This document shows positions 35,339 through 44,952 of a stretch of 64,000 nt of DNA, piece by piece. The stretch lies in the NCBI RefSeq assembly GCF_000714535.1, contig NZ_AUND01000012.1:1-64000 (forward strand). Direction: 5' to 3'. Origin of the DNA: Thioclava pacifica DSM 10166. GTDB lineage: Bacteria > Pseudomonadota > Alphaproteobacteria > Rhodobacterales > Rhodobacteraceae. Under the pieces are notes generated by a model. The model was given only the letters and a program-made list of their open reading frames with translations. It had not been told where the DNA came from and ran no database searches. Position 1 is the first letter of the stretch, and each line of letters opens with the position of its first letter. Position numbers and translations under genes: made by a program.

Positions 35339-35826
35339 TCGAAAATCTCCTTCAGGCGGGCCTCGTAGCGGGTCTTGATCTCGTCGCGCACCGCATCGGC
35401 ATCGGGCGCGTGCAGGCAGTGCACCAGCAGCGAATGGCCGTCGGCGGCCAGTTCCGCCGTCAGCGTGCCGGGCGTCATGGTGATCGTGCCGGCCAGCACC
35501 GTGATCGCCTCGGGCTCGACGAGATCGAGCGGCACCGAGACCCAAGCCGGGTGCAGCTTGGAATTGGGCATGAAGAGCACGATCTTCGCCACGGTGATAT
35601 TGGCGACGATGATGTCCCAGATCACCACGAGGATATATTCGAGGATCTTCACCGGATTACCGATGCGCGGACGCGCGGGCCAGTAAGGTGCGGTCAGCCA
35701 CGGGATCACCAGCCCCACGAGGATCGCGAAGACCAGCGAGTTGAGCGTATAAGCATTGGCCAGAAGCAGCCAGACGATCGTGAGCGTCAGCGTCAGGTAG
35801 GGGTGCGGCAGGATCTTGCGGATCAT
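35335..35826 (-). CDS. phaE: Monovalent cation/H+ antiporter subunit E
   Basis: This 163-residue subunit has two N-terminal membrane helices and a cytoplasmic MnhE domain (ITVLAGTITMTPGTLTAE, HCLHAPDAD). ATG 35826 is chosen over the open frame to 35844. Part of the Pha/Mrp antiporter operon; 15 bases after subunit D. Confidence 0.93.
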   Translation of the reverse strand: MIRKILPHPYLTLTLTIVWLLLANAYTLNSLVFAILVGLVIPWLTAPYWPARPRIGNPVKILEYILVVIWDIIVANITVAKIVLFMPNSKLHPAWVSVPLDLVEPEAITVLAGTITMTPGTLTAELAADGHSLLVHCLHAPDADAVRDEIKTRYEARLKEIFE

Positions 35827-35840
35827 CTTGGTCCCTCCCC

Positions 35841-37532
35841 TCAATGCGTCGCGGCCGGGGCGTCATGCCCGGTCTCGGTCTGGGTGTCGGTTGTGTGCCC
35901 GTCGGTGGCGGTGCCATCCGTTGCGTGGCCGTCTTCGGAGCGCATTTCCTCGATCACCTCCATATGGCCGTGATCATGGGCGCCGATCCGGGCGGCCTCC
36001 TGCGCGCGCGCCTCGGCCCCTGCCAGCACCGCATCGGTATATTGCACGGGCGTGAAGAGCTGGGCGGACGTGGCTTGCAGCCAGGTGCTTGCCGGTCCTG
36101 CCAGCACGGTCAGCGCGACCGAGCCTGCCAGCAGGATCCCCGTGGCGGTGAAGGCCAGCGCGGGCGAGCTTGCATCTTTCGAGGGTTGCGGCCGCTCGTC
36201 CTCCTCGGCCTCGACCGCGTAGGAGCGCCAGAACACCTGGCTGCCCGCGCGCCCGAAACCGACGATGGCGATGAGCGAGGTGATCAGCACCACGGCCCAG
36301 AGCCCCCATTGTCCGCGCGTGGCATCGAGGATCATCAGCTTGCCGAGGAAGCCCGAGAGCGGCGGCATCCCCGCCATCGCGATCGCGCCCGCGAAGAACA
36401 GCGCCGCGATCAGCCCATGCTGGGCGATCTTCGGCGCATCGGTAAGCGCCAGCCCCCAGCGCCCCCGGCGCTCGCGCACCAGATCAGCGATCAGGAACAG
36501 CGCGGCGGCGACCAGCGTGGAATGGACCATGTAGTAGAGCCCCGCCGAGGTCGCCCCTTGGGTGAATTGCGCGAAGGCCAGCATCATCGTGCCGACCGAT
36601 CCGATCACCGAATAGGCGACCACCCGACCGAGCGAGCGCGCGCCGAGAATGCCGACCATGCCGATCACCAGCGTCACCATCGCGGCGGGCAACAGGATGT
36701 CATGGGCAAGCGTCCCGGTCGTGCCGGTGATCGGGAAGATCAGCGTATAGACCCGCACGATCGCATAGACGCCCACCTTGGTCATGATCGCGAACAGCGC
36801 CGCTACCGGGCCGGGCGCGTTGGTATAGGTCGCGGGCAACCAGAACTGGAACGGCACCAACGCGGCCTTCACCGCGAACACCAGCATCAAAAGCGCAGCA
36901 CCCACCTTGATCAGCGCGCTCTGATCGGCGGGCATCTGCGCCACTTTCACCGCCAGATCGGCCATGTTGAGCGTGCCCGCCACCGCGTAGATCGTGCCGA
37001 GCGCGAACAGGAACAGGGTCGAGCCCGCGAGGTTGTAGACGACATATTGCACGCCCGATTTCAGCCGCGCGCGCCCGCCTCCGTGGATCATCAGACCATA
37101 AGAGGCGATCAGCAGAACCTCGAAGAAAACGAAGAGGTTGAAGGCGTCGCCCGTCAGGAAGGCGCCGTTGATCCCCATCATCTGGAACTGCATCAACGAG
37201 TGGAAATGCCAGCCGCGCTTGTCCCAGCCCGAGCCGATCGCATAGAGCACGATCACGAGGCCGAGGATCGAGGTCAGCAGCAGCATCAGCGCCGAGAGCC
37301 GGTCGAGCACCAGAACGATCCCGTAGGGCGGCTCCCAGTTGCCGAGGCGGTAGACCTCGGGCGGCCCCATCGAGGCCGACACCATCAGCACGATCGCCAG
37401 CACCAGAAGCACCGACATGCCGAGGATCGAGGCCACGCGCTGCGTGACCAGATCGTAACGCATCCACAGCACGATCAGCGGCGCGAGCATTGCCGGGATG
37501 ACGACCGGCGCGATGATCCAGTGGTCCATCAT
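35841..37532 (-). CDS. phaD: Monovalent cation/H+ antiporter subunit D
   Basis: This 563-residue proton-pumping-type subunit is related to NuoL/M/N, with about 14 membrane helices. The proton-conducting family region lies near residues 115-380. The last ~55 residues form an unusual acidic, His- and Thr-rich tail (AHDHGHME, DGHATDGTATDGHTTD) not part of the usual MnhD core. It overlaps subunit C by four bases. Confidence 0.93.
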   Translation of the reverse strand: MMDHWIIAPVVIPAMLAPLIVLWMRYDLVTQRVASILGMSVLLVLAIVLMVSASMGPPEVYRLGNWEPPYGIVLVLDRLSALMLLLTSILGLVIVLYAIGSGWDKRGWHFHSLMQFQMMGINGAFLTGDAFNLFVFFEVLLIASYGLMIHGGGRARLKSGVQYVVYNLAGSTLFLFALGTIYAVAGTLNMADLAVKVAQMPADQSALIKVGAALLMLVFAVKAALVPFQFWLPATYTNAPGPVAALFAIMTKVGVYAIVRVYTLIFPITGTTGTLAHDILLPAAMVTLVIGMVGILGARSLGRVVAYSVIGSVGTMMLAFAQFTQGATSAGLYYMVHSTLVAAALFLIADLVRERRGRWGLALTDAPKIAQHGLIAALFFAGAIAMAGMPPLSGFLGKLMILDATRGQWGLWAVVLITSLIAIVGFGRAGSQVFWRSYAVEAEEDERPQPSKDASSPALAFTATGILLAGSVALTVLAGPASTWLQATSAQLFTPVQYTDAVLAGAEARAQEAARIGAHDHGHMEVIEEMRSEDGHATDGTATDGHTTDTQTETGHDAPAATH

Positions 37533-37867
37533 TGGCCGTCCTCCTCGCCATCGAGGTCGATCCGGTCATTGCTCGCCTCGATGAAGGCGCCGAGCGCGAG
37601 CATCACCACCACGGCGGTCATCCCGAAAGAGATCACGATCGCGGTCAGCACCAGCGCCTGCGGGATCGGGTCGGTATAGGAGGTCACACCGTCACGCAGG
37701 ATCGGCGGCTGATTGATGACCAGACGACCCGTGGCGAACAGGAACACGTTGACCGCGTAGGACAGCAGCGACATGCCCACCACGACGGGGAAGCTGCGCA
37801 GGCGCAGGATCATGTAGATGCCGGCGGCGGTCAGCACGCCGATGGCGGAAGCGACAAGCAGTTCCAT
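37529..37867 (-). CDS. phaC: Monovalent cation/H+ antiporter subunit C
   Basis: This 112-residue NuoK-like subunit has three membrane helices; the motif DPIPQALVLTAIVISFGMTA is the MnhC signature. It is translationally coupled to both neighbours, with a one-base overlap with subunit A and four with subunit D. Confidence 0.94.
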   Translation of the reverse strand: MELLVASAIGVLTAAGIYMILRLRSFPVVVGMSLLSYAVNVFLFATGRLVINQPPILRDGVTSYTDPIPQALVLTAIVISFGMTAVVVMLALGAFIEASNDRIDLDGEEDGQ

Positions 37868-40863
37868 CAGTGATCGCCTCCGTTGGTCTTCTTGTTCTCG
37901 TGGATCGTGTCACGCTCGGCCTGGGTCGCCTCCGGTGCGGCGCGGGCGGTCTTCCACCAGCGGCGGGGCACCTTGGCCTCGGGCGGGTATGGCCCGGCGG
38001 CGAGCGGGGCAAGCACCCGCGCCTCGGGTTTCTCGGCCGCGATATGCGCGCCATCCTCGCCTCCCTGCTCGCCCATCGCGGCACGCCGCGCGAGGCGGCT
38101 CAGGCCGCCCAGCGCCAGCATGACGGAGCCGACGACGCCCAGGAACACGCCAAGATCGAAGCCTGCCGCGGTTGCCAGTTCGAACTTCTCGAGGCCCGGC
38201 AGTTTCACATAGCCGAAATCGGAGGTGAGGAAGGGCATGTCGTTGAAGAACGCCCCCGCCCCGGTGATCCCGGCGACCAGCACACCTGCCGCGATCAGCA
38301 CGTGGTAATAGACCTTCTGGCGCGCCTGGGTCCAGGCGAAGCCCGAGGCCATGTATTGCGTGACCAGCGCGATCGCCACGACCAGACCGGCGATGAAACC
38401 GCCGCCCGGCTGGTTATGCCCGCGCAGGAAGATATAGAGCCCGACCACCAGCGCGATCGGCATCATCACGCGGGTCACGATCAGCAGCATCAGCGGGTGC
38501 TTGTCGCCGCCACGCGCCACATCCGGCCGCCACGCGATCAGCTTGCGCGACGACGCGCCCTGCAGCAACGCCTCGGTCAGCGCGAAGATCACCAGCGCCG
38601 CGATGCCAAGCACCGTGACCTCGCCGTAAGTATCGTAGCCCCGGAAGTCGACGAGGATCACGTTCACCACATTGTCGCCGCCCGCGAGGTTGTAGCTGTT
38701 GTCGAGCATGTAACCCGACATCGTCGGGAAGGCGAAATCGCGGGTCATCAGCGCATAGATCAGCCCCGTCACCGCGACGCCCGCGACGATGGCGAGACCC
38801 GCGTCGAAGCCGAGCTTCATCCGGCTCGATTCCGTCTTCGTGACCTTGGGCAGGAAGTTCAGCGCCAAGAGCATCAACACCGCCGTCACCACCTCGACCG
38901 AGATCTGCGTCAGCGCGAGGTCCGGCGCCGAGAGGAAGATGAAGGAGATCGAGACGATCAGCCCGACGATCCCGATCATCACCAGCGCGAGGATACGGTT
39001 GTGGTGGAAGGCCACGATCGAGAGTGCCGCCGTCAGCAGCAGAATCCACGCCGCGATGGCCGCGCCGTTGACCGGGGTGAGCTCGCGCGTCGGCGCCCCG
39101 ATCGTGCCGGTCGAGAAGGCGTAAAGCCCCGCCGCGACCGAGGCCACGGTGAACAGCATCAGGTAGCGCGCCATCGAGCCCGTATGCAGGCCCTGCGTGA
39201 TGAAGGCCGCCAGCGCCTGCGCCTTGTCGATGATCCAGTCGAAGATCGCCTTCGCCTCGGGGCGCGGGGTCTTGTCCCAGATCTTTTGCAGCGGCGCATG
39301 GGCGCCGAGGAAGATGATACCGCCGATCACCGCGATGGCCGACATGATCAGCGCCGGGGTCACCCCGTGCCAGATCTTGAGCGGGTGCATGTGATAGCCG
39401 CCGCCCACGACCGCGTTCGTCGCCATCTGGACATAGGGCCCGGCCACCGCCATCGGGAAGAGACCGATTGCGAGCACGAGGACCACGAGGAAACCGGGGC
39501 TCAGCCACATCCCGAAATTCGGGTCATGCGGTTTCTTCGGCAGGTCCTCCGAGACCGGGCCGAAGAAGGCGTGGGTGATGAAGCGGAAGGCGTAAGTTGC
39601 CGAGAACAGCGCCGCGAGCGTCGCCATCGCCGGGATCAGCCAGTCATTGTTGAGCCAGCTCGTATGGGCGGCGGCCTCGAGCATCATCTCTTTCGAGAGG
39701 AACCCGTTGAAGAAGGGAATACCCGCCATCGACAGCGCCGCGATGGTCGCGATGGTGAAGGTGATCGGCATCAGCTTGCGCAGCCCCGAGATCCGGGTCA
39801 GGTCGCGCGTGCCTGTCTCGTGATCGACGATGCCCGCGCTCATGAAGAGCGCCGCCTTGAAGGTCGCATGGTTGATGATGTGGAACACCGCGGCCAGCGC
39901 GCCTGCCTCGGTGCCAAGGCCCAGCATGAAGGTGATCAGCCCGAGATGCGAGACGGTCGAGAAGGCCAGAAGCGCCTTCATGTCATGCTTGAAGATCGCG
40001 ATCAGCGCCGCGATGAACATCGTGAAGAGCCCGACCGAGGCCACGATATAGAACCATTCCGGCGTGCCCGAGAGCACCGGCCACATCCGCGCCATCAGGA
40101 AGAGCCCCGCCTTCACCATCGTCGCCGAGTGCAGATAGGCCGAGACGGGCGTGGGGGCCGCCATCGCGTGGGGCAGCCAGAAATGGAACGGGAACTGGGC
40201 GGATTTGGTGAACGCGCCCCCAAGGATCAGCAGCAGCGCCGGGATGTAGTAGGGGCTCGCCTGGATCGCATCCTTGTGCTTGAGGATCTCCGAGATGTCG
40301 TAGCTGCCCGCGATATGGCCGAGGATCAGCATCCCCGCGATCATCGACAGCCCGCCCATCCCGGTCACGGTCAGCGCCATCCGCGCGCCCTGACGGCCTT
40401 CGGGCAGGTGCTTCCAATAGCCGATGAGCAGGAAGGACGAGAGCGAAGTCAGCTCCCAGAAGATCAGCAGGAGCAGGATATTGTCCGACAGAACAATGCC
40501 CACCATCGCGCCCTGGAACAGCAGCAGGTAGGTATAGAACTGACCGACCGGATCGCGGTTCGACAGGTAGTAGCGCGCATAGAGGATGATCAGCAGACCG
40601 ATCCCGAGGATCAGCGTCGCAAACAGCATCCCCAGGCCGTCGATCCAGAAATTAACGTTCAGACCCAGCCAGGGCAGCCAGTCGATCTTGGTCTCGACCA
40701 CACCCCCGGCCAGCACCGTCGGCAGGTTCAACAGGAGCCCCAGCAGCGCGAGCCCGGTAAAGAGCGCGGCGACCGCGGCGGCATTGTTGCGTCCGGTGCG
40801 GATCAGGATCGACGGCAGGGCAGCGCCAAGGAAGGGCAAGGCGGCGATCAGGGCAGGCGACAT
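37867..40863 (-). CDS. phaAB: Fused monovalent cation/H+ antiporter subunit A/B
   Basis: This 998-residue first subunit has an N-terminal NuoL-like domain (about 1-500), the MrpA extension, and a C-terminal MnhB domain (about 800-950, LLIVTRVMMPIALVVGLYIFLRGHNQPGGGFIAGLV), so A and B are fused as in the rhizobial Pha system. The complex exports Na+ or K+ in exchange for protons and supports pH and salt tolerance. The C-terminus is a polar, charged ~70-residue tail. It heads the operon; 417 bases separate it from the divergent opg operon. Confidence 0.95.
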   Translation of the reverse strand: MSPALIAALPFLGAALPSILIRTGRNNAAAVAALFTGLALLGLLLNLPTVLAGGVVETKIDWLPWLGLNVNFWIDGLGMLFATLILGIGLLIILYARYYLSNRDPVGQFYTYLLLFQGAMVGIVLSDNILLLLIFWELTSLSSFLLIGYWKHLPEGRQGARMALTVTGMGGLSMIAGMLILGHIAGSYDISEILKHKDAIQASPYYIPALLLILGGAFTKSAQFPFHFWLPHAMAAPTPVSAYLHSATMVKAGLFLMARMWPVLSGTPEWFYIVASVGLFTMFIAALIAIFKHDMKALLAFSTVSHLGLITFMLGLGTEAGALAAVFHIINHATFKAALFMSAGIVDHETGTRDLTRISGLRKLMPITFTIATIAALSMAGIPFFNGFLSKEMMLEAAAHTSWLNNDWLIPAMATLAALFSATYAFRFITHAFFGPVSEDLPKKPHDPNFGMWLSPGFLVVLVLAIGLFPMAVAGPYVQMATNAVVGGGYHMHPLKIWHGVTPALIMSAIAVIGGIIFLGAHAPLQKIWDKTPRPEAKAIFDWIIDKAQALAAFITQGLHTGSMARYLMLFTVASVAAGLYAFSTGTIGAPTRELTPVNGAAIAAWILLLTAALSIVAFHHNRILALVMIGIVGLIVSISFIFLSAPDLALTQISVEVVTAVLMLLALNFLPKVTKTESSRMKLGFDAGLAIVAGVAVTGLIYALMTRDFAFPTMSGYMLDNSYNLAGGDNVVNVILVDFRGYDTYGEVTVLGIAALVIFALTEALLQGASSRKLIAWRPDVARGGDKHPLMLLIVTRVMMPIALVVGLYIFLRGHNQPGGGFIAGLVVAIALVTQYMASGFAWTQARQKVYYHVLIAAGVLVAGITGAGAFFNDMPFLTSDFGYVKLPGLEKFELATAAGFDLGVFLGVVGSVMLALGGLSRLARRAAMGEQGGEDGAHIAAEKPEARVLAPLAAGPYPPEAKVPRRWWKTARAAPEATQAERDTIHENKKTNGGDH

Positions 40864-41280
40864 TTTCTCTCCGGTCCGTTCTTTGGCGGGCCTTGGGGCG
40901 AAAGATGCGCGCGCATTGCTCCCCCCCGCGCAAGCTTTCCTTTACCTGCGCATGAGGGTCTCGCCTGTCAAGCGCCGTGGGGCGGAATCAGCGCCAGAAT
41001 CGCCCCGGATTCGACCGTTAGCGCCCACAAAGCCCGGTCGCCCGCCATCCTTCAGGATTTCGCACTCGCAGCGAACTGTGATCGGAAGAGCGCAACATCG
41101 GCGGGAAACCGCGCTTTTCTGCGCATGGATGGGCAGGGTTATGCAAATTTCGCATGGCTCGGCCCCTCCGGCGGCTCCGAGCGCGCAAGACCTCTTGCAA
41201 GTTTCGCGACCCTGTGACTATGCAAAAATCGATCCGCTCCTATTTAAGGACGCGAAGCGACTGTTATCGCAGGGAAACAC
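40864..41280. promoter_or_regulatory. Divergent promoter region between the pha and opg operons
   Basis: These 417 bases have no credible gene. For opg, a plausible sigma-70-like pair is TTGCAA (41195-41200), 17 bases, then CTATGC (41218-41223), giving a ~50-base leader with AGGGAA before the ATG at 41281. No clear promoter for pha could be picked. Both operons answer to osmotic or ionic stress, so shared control is possible but not shown. Confidence 0.4.
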
Positions 41281-42930
41281 ATGCCTCATTCCCGCACCTT
41301 GCCAGTGTCCAATCTTACCCGCCGCCAGCTTCTGCGCGCCGGCTCCGCAATGGGCTGCCTCGCCGCAGCGGGCCTCGTTCCGCGCCCTCTCATGGCGCAG
41401 GACGCACAACCTGCGGGCGATGCCGCGCCGGCGACTGCCGCACCCGCTGCACCGCAGCAAACGCCCTTCTCGTTCGACGCGCTCGCCGCCGAGATGCAGC
41501 AGGCCGCGAAAGGCGACCCGGTACCGCCCGCGACCAGCTCGGCGGATTTCCTCAGCAAGCTGACCTATGACAGCTACCGGCTGATCCGTTTCGACCCCGC
41601 GAAAGCGCGTTTCGCCGATATAGAGAACACGCGTTTCGAGCTTCAGGCCTTCCATCTGGGCTGGCTTTTCAAGGAGCCGGTGCAGCTTTTTACCGTCGAG
41701 GCCGACCAGTCGCGCCCGATGGAATTCAACACCGACGATTTCATCTACGAGCGCGAGGCGCGCCAGATCGTCCCCGAACACGCCGCCCTTCCGGGCGTCG
41801 CGGGTTTCCGCCTGCATAGCCCGATCAACCGCCCCGACATCATGGACGAGCTGATCGCGTTTCAGGGCGCCTCCTATTTCCGCGCGCTCGGCCGCGGTTC
41901 GGCCTATGGGCTTTCGGCCCGTGGGCTTGCGGTGAATACCGGCTTGTCCGTCGCAGAGGAATTCCCGCGCTTCACCCGGTTCTGGATCGAGACTCCGCAA
42001 CCGGGCGCGAATACGATCACGGTCTATGCTGCGATGAACTCGCAATCTCTGACCGGCGCCTATCGCTTCGTCATCACCCCCGGCGAAGCGACGGTGATGG
42101 ATGTGACCGCACGGCTCTTCATCCGTGCCGATATCCAGCAGCTCGGCGTCGCACCCCTGACCTCGATGTTCCTTTATGGCCCGCGCAACCGCTCGGATTT
42201 CGACGATTACCGTCCGAAAGTGCATGACAGCGACGGGCTCGCGATCGAGCAGGCCGATGGCGACAAGATCTGGCGTCCGCTGCAGAACCCCGGCAAGCTC
42301 GCGTCGTCCTATTTCTCGGAAGTTGCGCCCAAGAGCTTCGGCCTTTATCAGCGCGACCGCGACTTCGACCATTACCAGGACGCCTCGGCCCATTATGAGC
42401 GCCGCCCCTCGGTGCGCGTGACCCCGAAAGGCGACTGGGGCAAAGGGATGGTGCGGCTCGTCGAGATCCCGTCGAACCTCGAAGTGAATGACAACATCGT
42501 GGCCTTCTGGGTGCCCGAAGCGCCCGCGAAGGCTGGCGATGCGCTGGAATTCGCCTATCGGCTGGAATGGGGTGACCTGCCCCCCGATCCGGCGGATACC
42601 CGCGCTCATATCGAGGAGACGCGGGCGGGCGAAGGTGGCGTCTCGGGCGTGGAAAACACCAAGGGCACCCGGAAATTCGTCATTGATTTCAAGGACGGAG
42701 AGATTTCGCGCCTGCCCGGATCGGCGGCCGACAAGATCAAACCGGTCACCCATGCCAGCAAGGGCAAGATCGTCACCCAGACGCTGTCGAAGGTGGAGCA
42801 GGACGGCGTGTGGCGGCTCGTGCTGGATGTTTCCGCCGATGGCGACGCGCCGGTGGAACTTTCCGCGCATCTATCGGGTTTCGGACGGAGCCTCTCCGAA
42901 ACCTGGCTTTACCAGTGGAATAAATCATGA
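41281..42930 (+). CDS. opgG: Periplasmic glucan biosynthesis protein G
   Basis: This 549-residue periplasmic protein of the MdoG/OpgG family helps build the branched beta-glucan backbone of osmoregulated periplasmic glucans. A twin-arginine signal is visible (TRRQLLRAG, Arg14-Arg15, then hydrophobic AMGCLAAAGL and cleavage after MAQ). An Ala/Pro linker precedes the catalytic-like domain (about 70-440) and the C-terminal immunoglobulin-like domain. It is first in opgG-opgI-opgH-opgC; the stop overlaps the next ATG. Confidence 0.94.
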   Translation: MPHSRTLPVSNLTRRQLLRAGSAMGCLAAAGLVPRPLMAQDAQPAGDAAPATAAPAAPQQTPFSFDALAAEMQQAAKGDPVPPATSSADFLSKLTYDSYRLIRFDPAKARFADIENTRFELQAFHLGWLFKEPVQLFTVEADQSRPMEFNTDDFIYEREARQIVPEHAALPGVAGFRLHSPINRPDIMDELIAFQGASYFRALGRGSAYGLSARGLAVNTGLSVAEEFPRFTRFWIETPQPGANTITVYAAMNSQSLTGAYRFVITPGEATVMDVTARLFIRADIQQLGVAPLTSMFLYGPRNRSDFDDYRPKVHDSDGLAIEQADGDKIWRPLQNPGKLASSYFSEVAPKSFGLYQRDRDFDHYQDASAHYERRPSVRVTPKGDWGKGMVRLVEIPSNLEVNDNIVAFWVPEAPAKAGDALEFAYRLEWGDLPPDPADTRAHIEETRAGEGGVSGVENTKGTRKFVIDFKDGEISRLPGSAADKIKPVTHASKGKIVTQTLSKVEQDGVWRLVLDVSADGDAPVELSAHLSGFGRSLSETWLYQWNKS

Positions 42931-43139
42931 TGTCCCATCTCGACCTGCCCGCAGTCCCCGCGATGACCGAGCAAGCCCGCCCCATGCGCCCCACCTCCCC
43001 CGAGGCGCTGATCGCTGGCCCCTGTGCGCTGCCCGCAGCTCCGATGGCAATGCCGCCGCAACAGATCGAGCCCGATCTGAGCCTGAGCACCCGCCTCGCG
43101 CGTCTGTTCACCCGCCGCCCCGTCGGGGAAGGCACCTGA
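42927..43139 (+). CDS. opgI: Small OpgI-like protein
   Basis: This 70-residue Pro/Ala/Met-rich protein has no membrane helix and ends STRLARLFTRRPVGEGT. It sits between opgG and opgH with a four-base overlap upstream and one base downstream. In Rhodobacter sphaeroides the equivalent position of the opgGIH-opgC operon carries opgI, a small gene without known homologues; I infer identity from position. It may be a detached N-terminal segment of OpgH, which is shorter here than in E. coli. Confidence 0.65.
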   Translation: MMSHLDLPAVPAMTEQARPMRPTSPEALIAGPCALPAAPMAMPPQQIEPDLSLSTRLARLFTRRPVGEGT

Positions 43140-43140
43140 C

Positions 43141-44952
43141 ATGACCGCGCTCACGCGTCCTCGCGGCGCCGTCCTGATCGCCCTGCGCGCCCTCGCGCTA
43201 GGGCTCTCGGCGCTGGCCGGCATCGGGGCTTTCGTGCTGTTTTTGCAATTCGGTCAGGCCGACGGGCTGCAGACGCTCGATGTCGTGCGCGCAGTGCTGA
43301 TCCTGATCTCGACGCTCTGGCTCGCCTGGGGCGCAGTGCAGGCGCTGATCGGTTTGAGTTCGCGCGCCGCGCCGCCCGATTATGACACCCAAGCCCCGAT
43401 CCGCGGGCGCACCGTTGTTCTCGTACCGGTCTATAACGAAGACCCGGTCGCGACCTTCTCGCGGGTGGCTGCGATGGATGCCTCTCTGGCCGCGACCCGC
43501 GACCCCGCCACGATCCATTTCGCGATCCTCTCGGATACCCGCAAGGACGACATCGCCGAGCGCGAGGCGCGCGTTTTTGCCCATCTCGTGGACGAGCGGA
43601 ACGGGCTTGGCCGTTTCTTCTACCGCCGCCGGATCAACAATATCGGCAAGAAGGCGGGCAATATCGAGGATTTCATCACCCGCTCGGGCGCGGCCTATGA
43701 TTACGCGCTGATCCTCGACGCCGACAGCCTGATGGAAGGCGAGACGATCCTGCAGATGATCCGCCGGATTGAGGCCGAGCCGCGTCTGGGCCTGCTGCAA
43801 ACCCTGCCCAAGGTGATCCGGGGCCGCTCGCGCTTTGCCCGTGCGATGCAATTCTCGGCAAGCTTCTTCTCGCCGGTCTTTGCGCGCGGCCTCGCGATGC
43901 TGCAAGGCAAGACCGGCCCGTTCTGGGGCCATAACGCCATCGTTCGCACCCGCGCCTTTGCCGAGAGCTGTGGCCTGCCCGCGCTGAAGGGTGAGCCGCC
44001 CTTCGGGGGCCATGTCATGAGCCACGACTATGTCGAGGCGGCGCTGCTGGCGCGCAAGGGCTGGCTGGTGCGGCTCGACGACGATCTGGAAGGGTCGTTC
44101 GAGGAGGGCCCGGAGAACATCGTCGATCACGCCAAGCGCGACCGCCGCTGGTGCCAGGGCAACCTGCAACATGCGCGCATCATCGGGGCTCCGGGGCTGC
44201 GCGGCTGGTCCCGCTTCGTCTTTGCGCAAGGCATCATGGCCTATATCGCGCCGCTGTTCTGGCTGGGCTTCCTCGCGGCCTCGATCGCGGCACCTTTGTT
44301 CGTGCCGCCGCCGGATTACTTCCCCGAACCCTACTGGCCCTTCCCCTACTTCCCGCCATCCGAGGCCTCGAAAGCGATCGGCCTCGCCATCGGCATCTTC
44401 GGACTTCTGCTGGTGCCGAAACTGCTGATCGCGGGCCGCGCGGCGCTGATCGGTTCGGCGCGCGGTTTTGGTGGCGGCACATTGGCCTTCGCCTCGACGC
44501 TGGCGGAACTGATGTTTTCTTCGCTCACCGCTCCGGTGCTTCTGGCCTTCGCGACACGCTCCGTCTTCCAGGTACTGATGGGGCGTGACGGCGGCTGGCC
44601 CACGAACAATCGCGGCGACGGGCGCATGAGCCTCACCGAGGGGTTCGCGGCGTCTTGGTGGATCGTCGCGATCGGCCTTGGCGGGCTCGTGCTGACCGAT
44701 CTGCTCGCGCCGGGGCTGCTGCTGTGGCTTCTGCCGGTCGGGTTGCCGATGATCGCCGCTCCCTGGCTGATTTCGTGGTCCTCGCAGCCCTCACGTTCGC
44801 GACTGATGCTGGTGCCGAGCGAAGTGGCGACCCCGCGCGTGGTGGGCCTGCATGACGCGATCTTCACTCGCTGGGAGAACGCTTTCCCGACCCCCGACCC
44901 TGCCCAGCTCGCGCCGATAAGCGCGGCCTCCCGGAGCCCCGCCCATGCCTGA
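43141..44952 (+). CDS. opgH: Glucan biosynthesis glucosyltransferase H
   Basis: This 603-residue inner-membrane GT2 enzyme uses UDP-glucose to make and export the linear glucan backbone. Two membrane helices (about 12-32, 45-65) precede the catalytic domain with Asp193-x-Asp195 (LILDADSLMEG) and the RRWCQGN motif near residue 335, followed by about five helices. It lacks the ~200-residue cytoplasmic N-terminal region of E. coli MdoH. Its end overlaps opgC by eight bases. Confidence 0.94.
   Translation: MTALTRPRGAVLIALRALALGLSALAGIGAFVLFLQFGQADGLQTLDVVRAVLILISTLWLAWGAVQALIGLSSRAAPPDYDTQAPIRGRTVVLVPVYNEDPVATFSRVAAMDASLAATRDPATIHFAILSDTRKDDIAEREARVFAHLVDERNGLGRFFYRRRINNIGKKAGNIEDFITRSGAAYDYALILDADSLMEGETILQMIRRIEAEPRLGLLQTLPKVIRGRSRFARAMQFSASFFSPVFARGLAMLQGKTGPFWGHNAIVRTRAFAESCGLPALKGEPPFGGHVMSHDYVEAALLARKGWLVRLDDDLEGSFEEGPENIVDHAKRDRRWCQGNLQHARIIGAPGLRGWSRFVFAQGIMAYIAPLFWLGFLAASIAAPLFVPPPDYFPEPYWPFPYFPPSEASKAIGLAIGIFGLLLVPKLLIAGRAALIGSARGFGGGTLAFASTLAELMFSSLTAPVLLAFATRSVFQVLMGRDGGWPTNNRGDGRMSLTEGFAASWWIVAIGLGGLVLTDLLAPGLLLWLLPVGLPMIAAPWLISWSSQPSRSRLMLVPSEVATPRVVGLHDAIFTRWENAFPTPDPAQLAPISAASRSPAHA

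Noticed and set aside
37870-41217. A very long open frame opposite the antiporter genes
   Set aside because: It mirrors the pha coding strand in a GC-rich genome, is full of Arg/His/Gln/Asp without any domain, and no ribosome site or promoter was seen.
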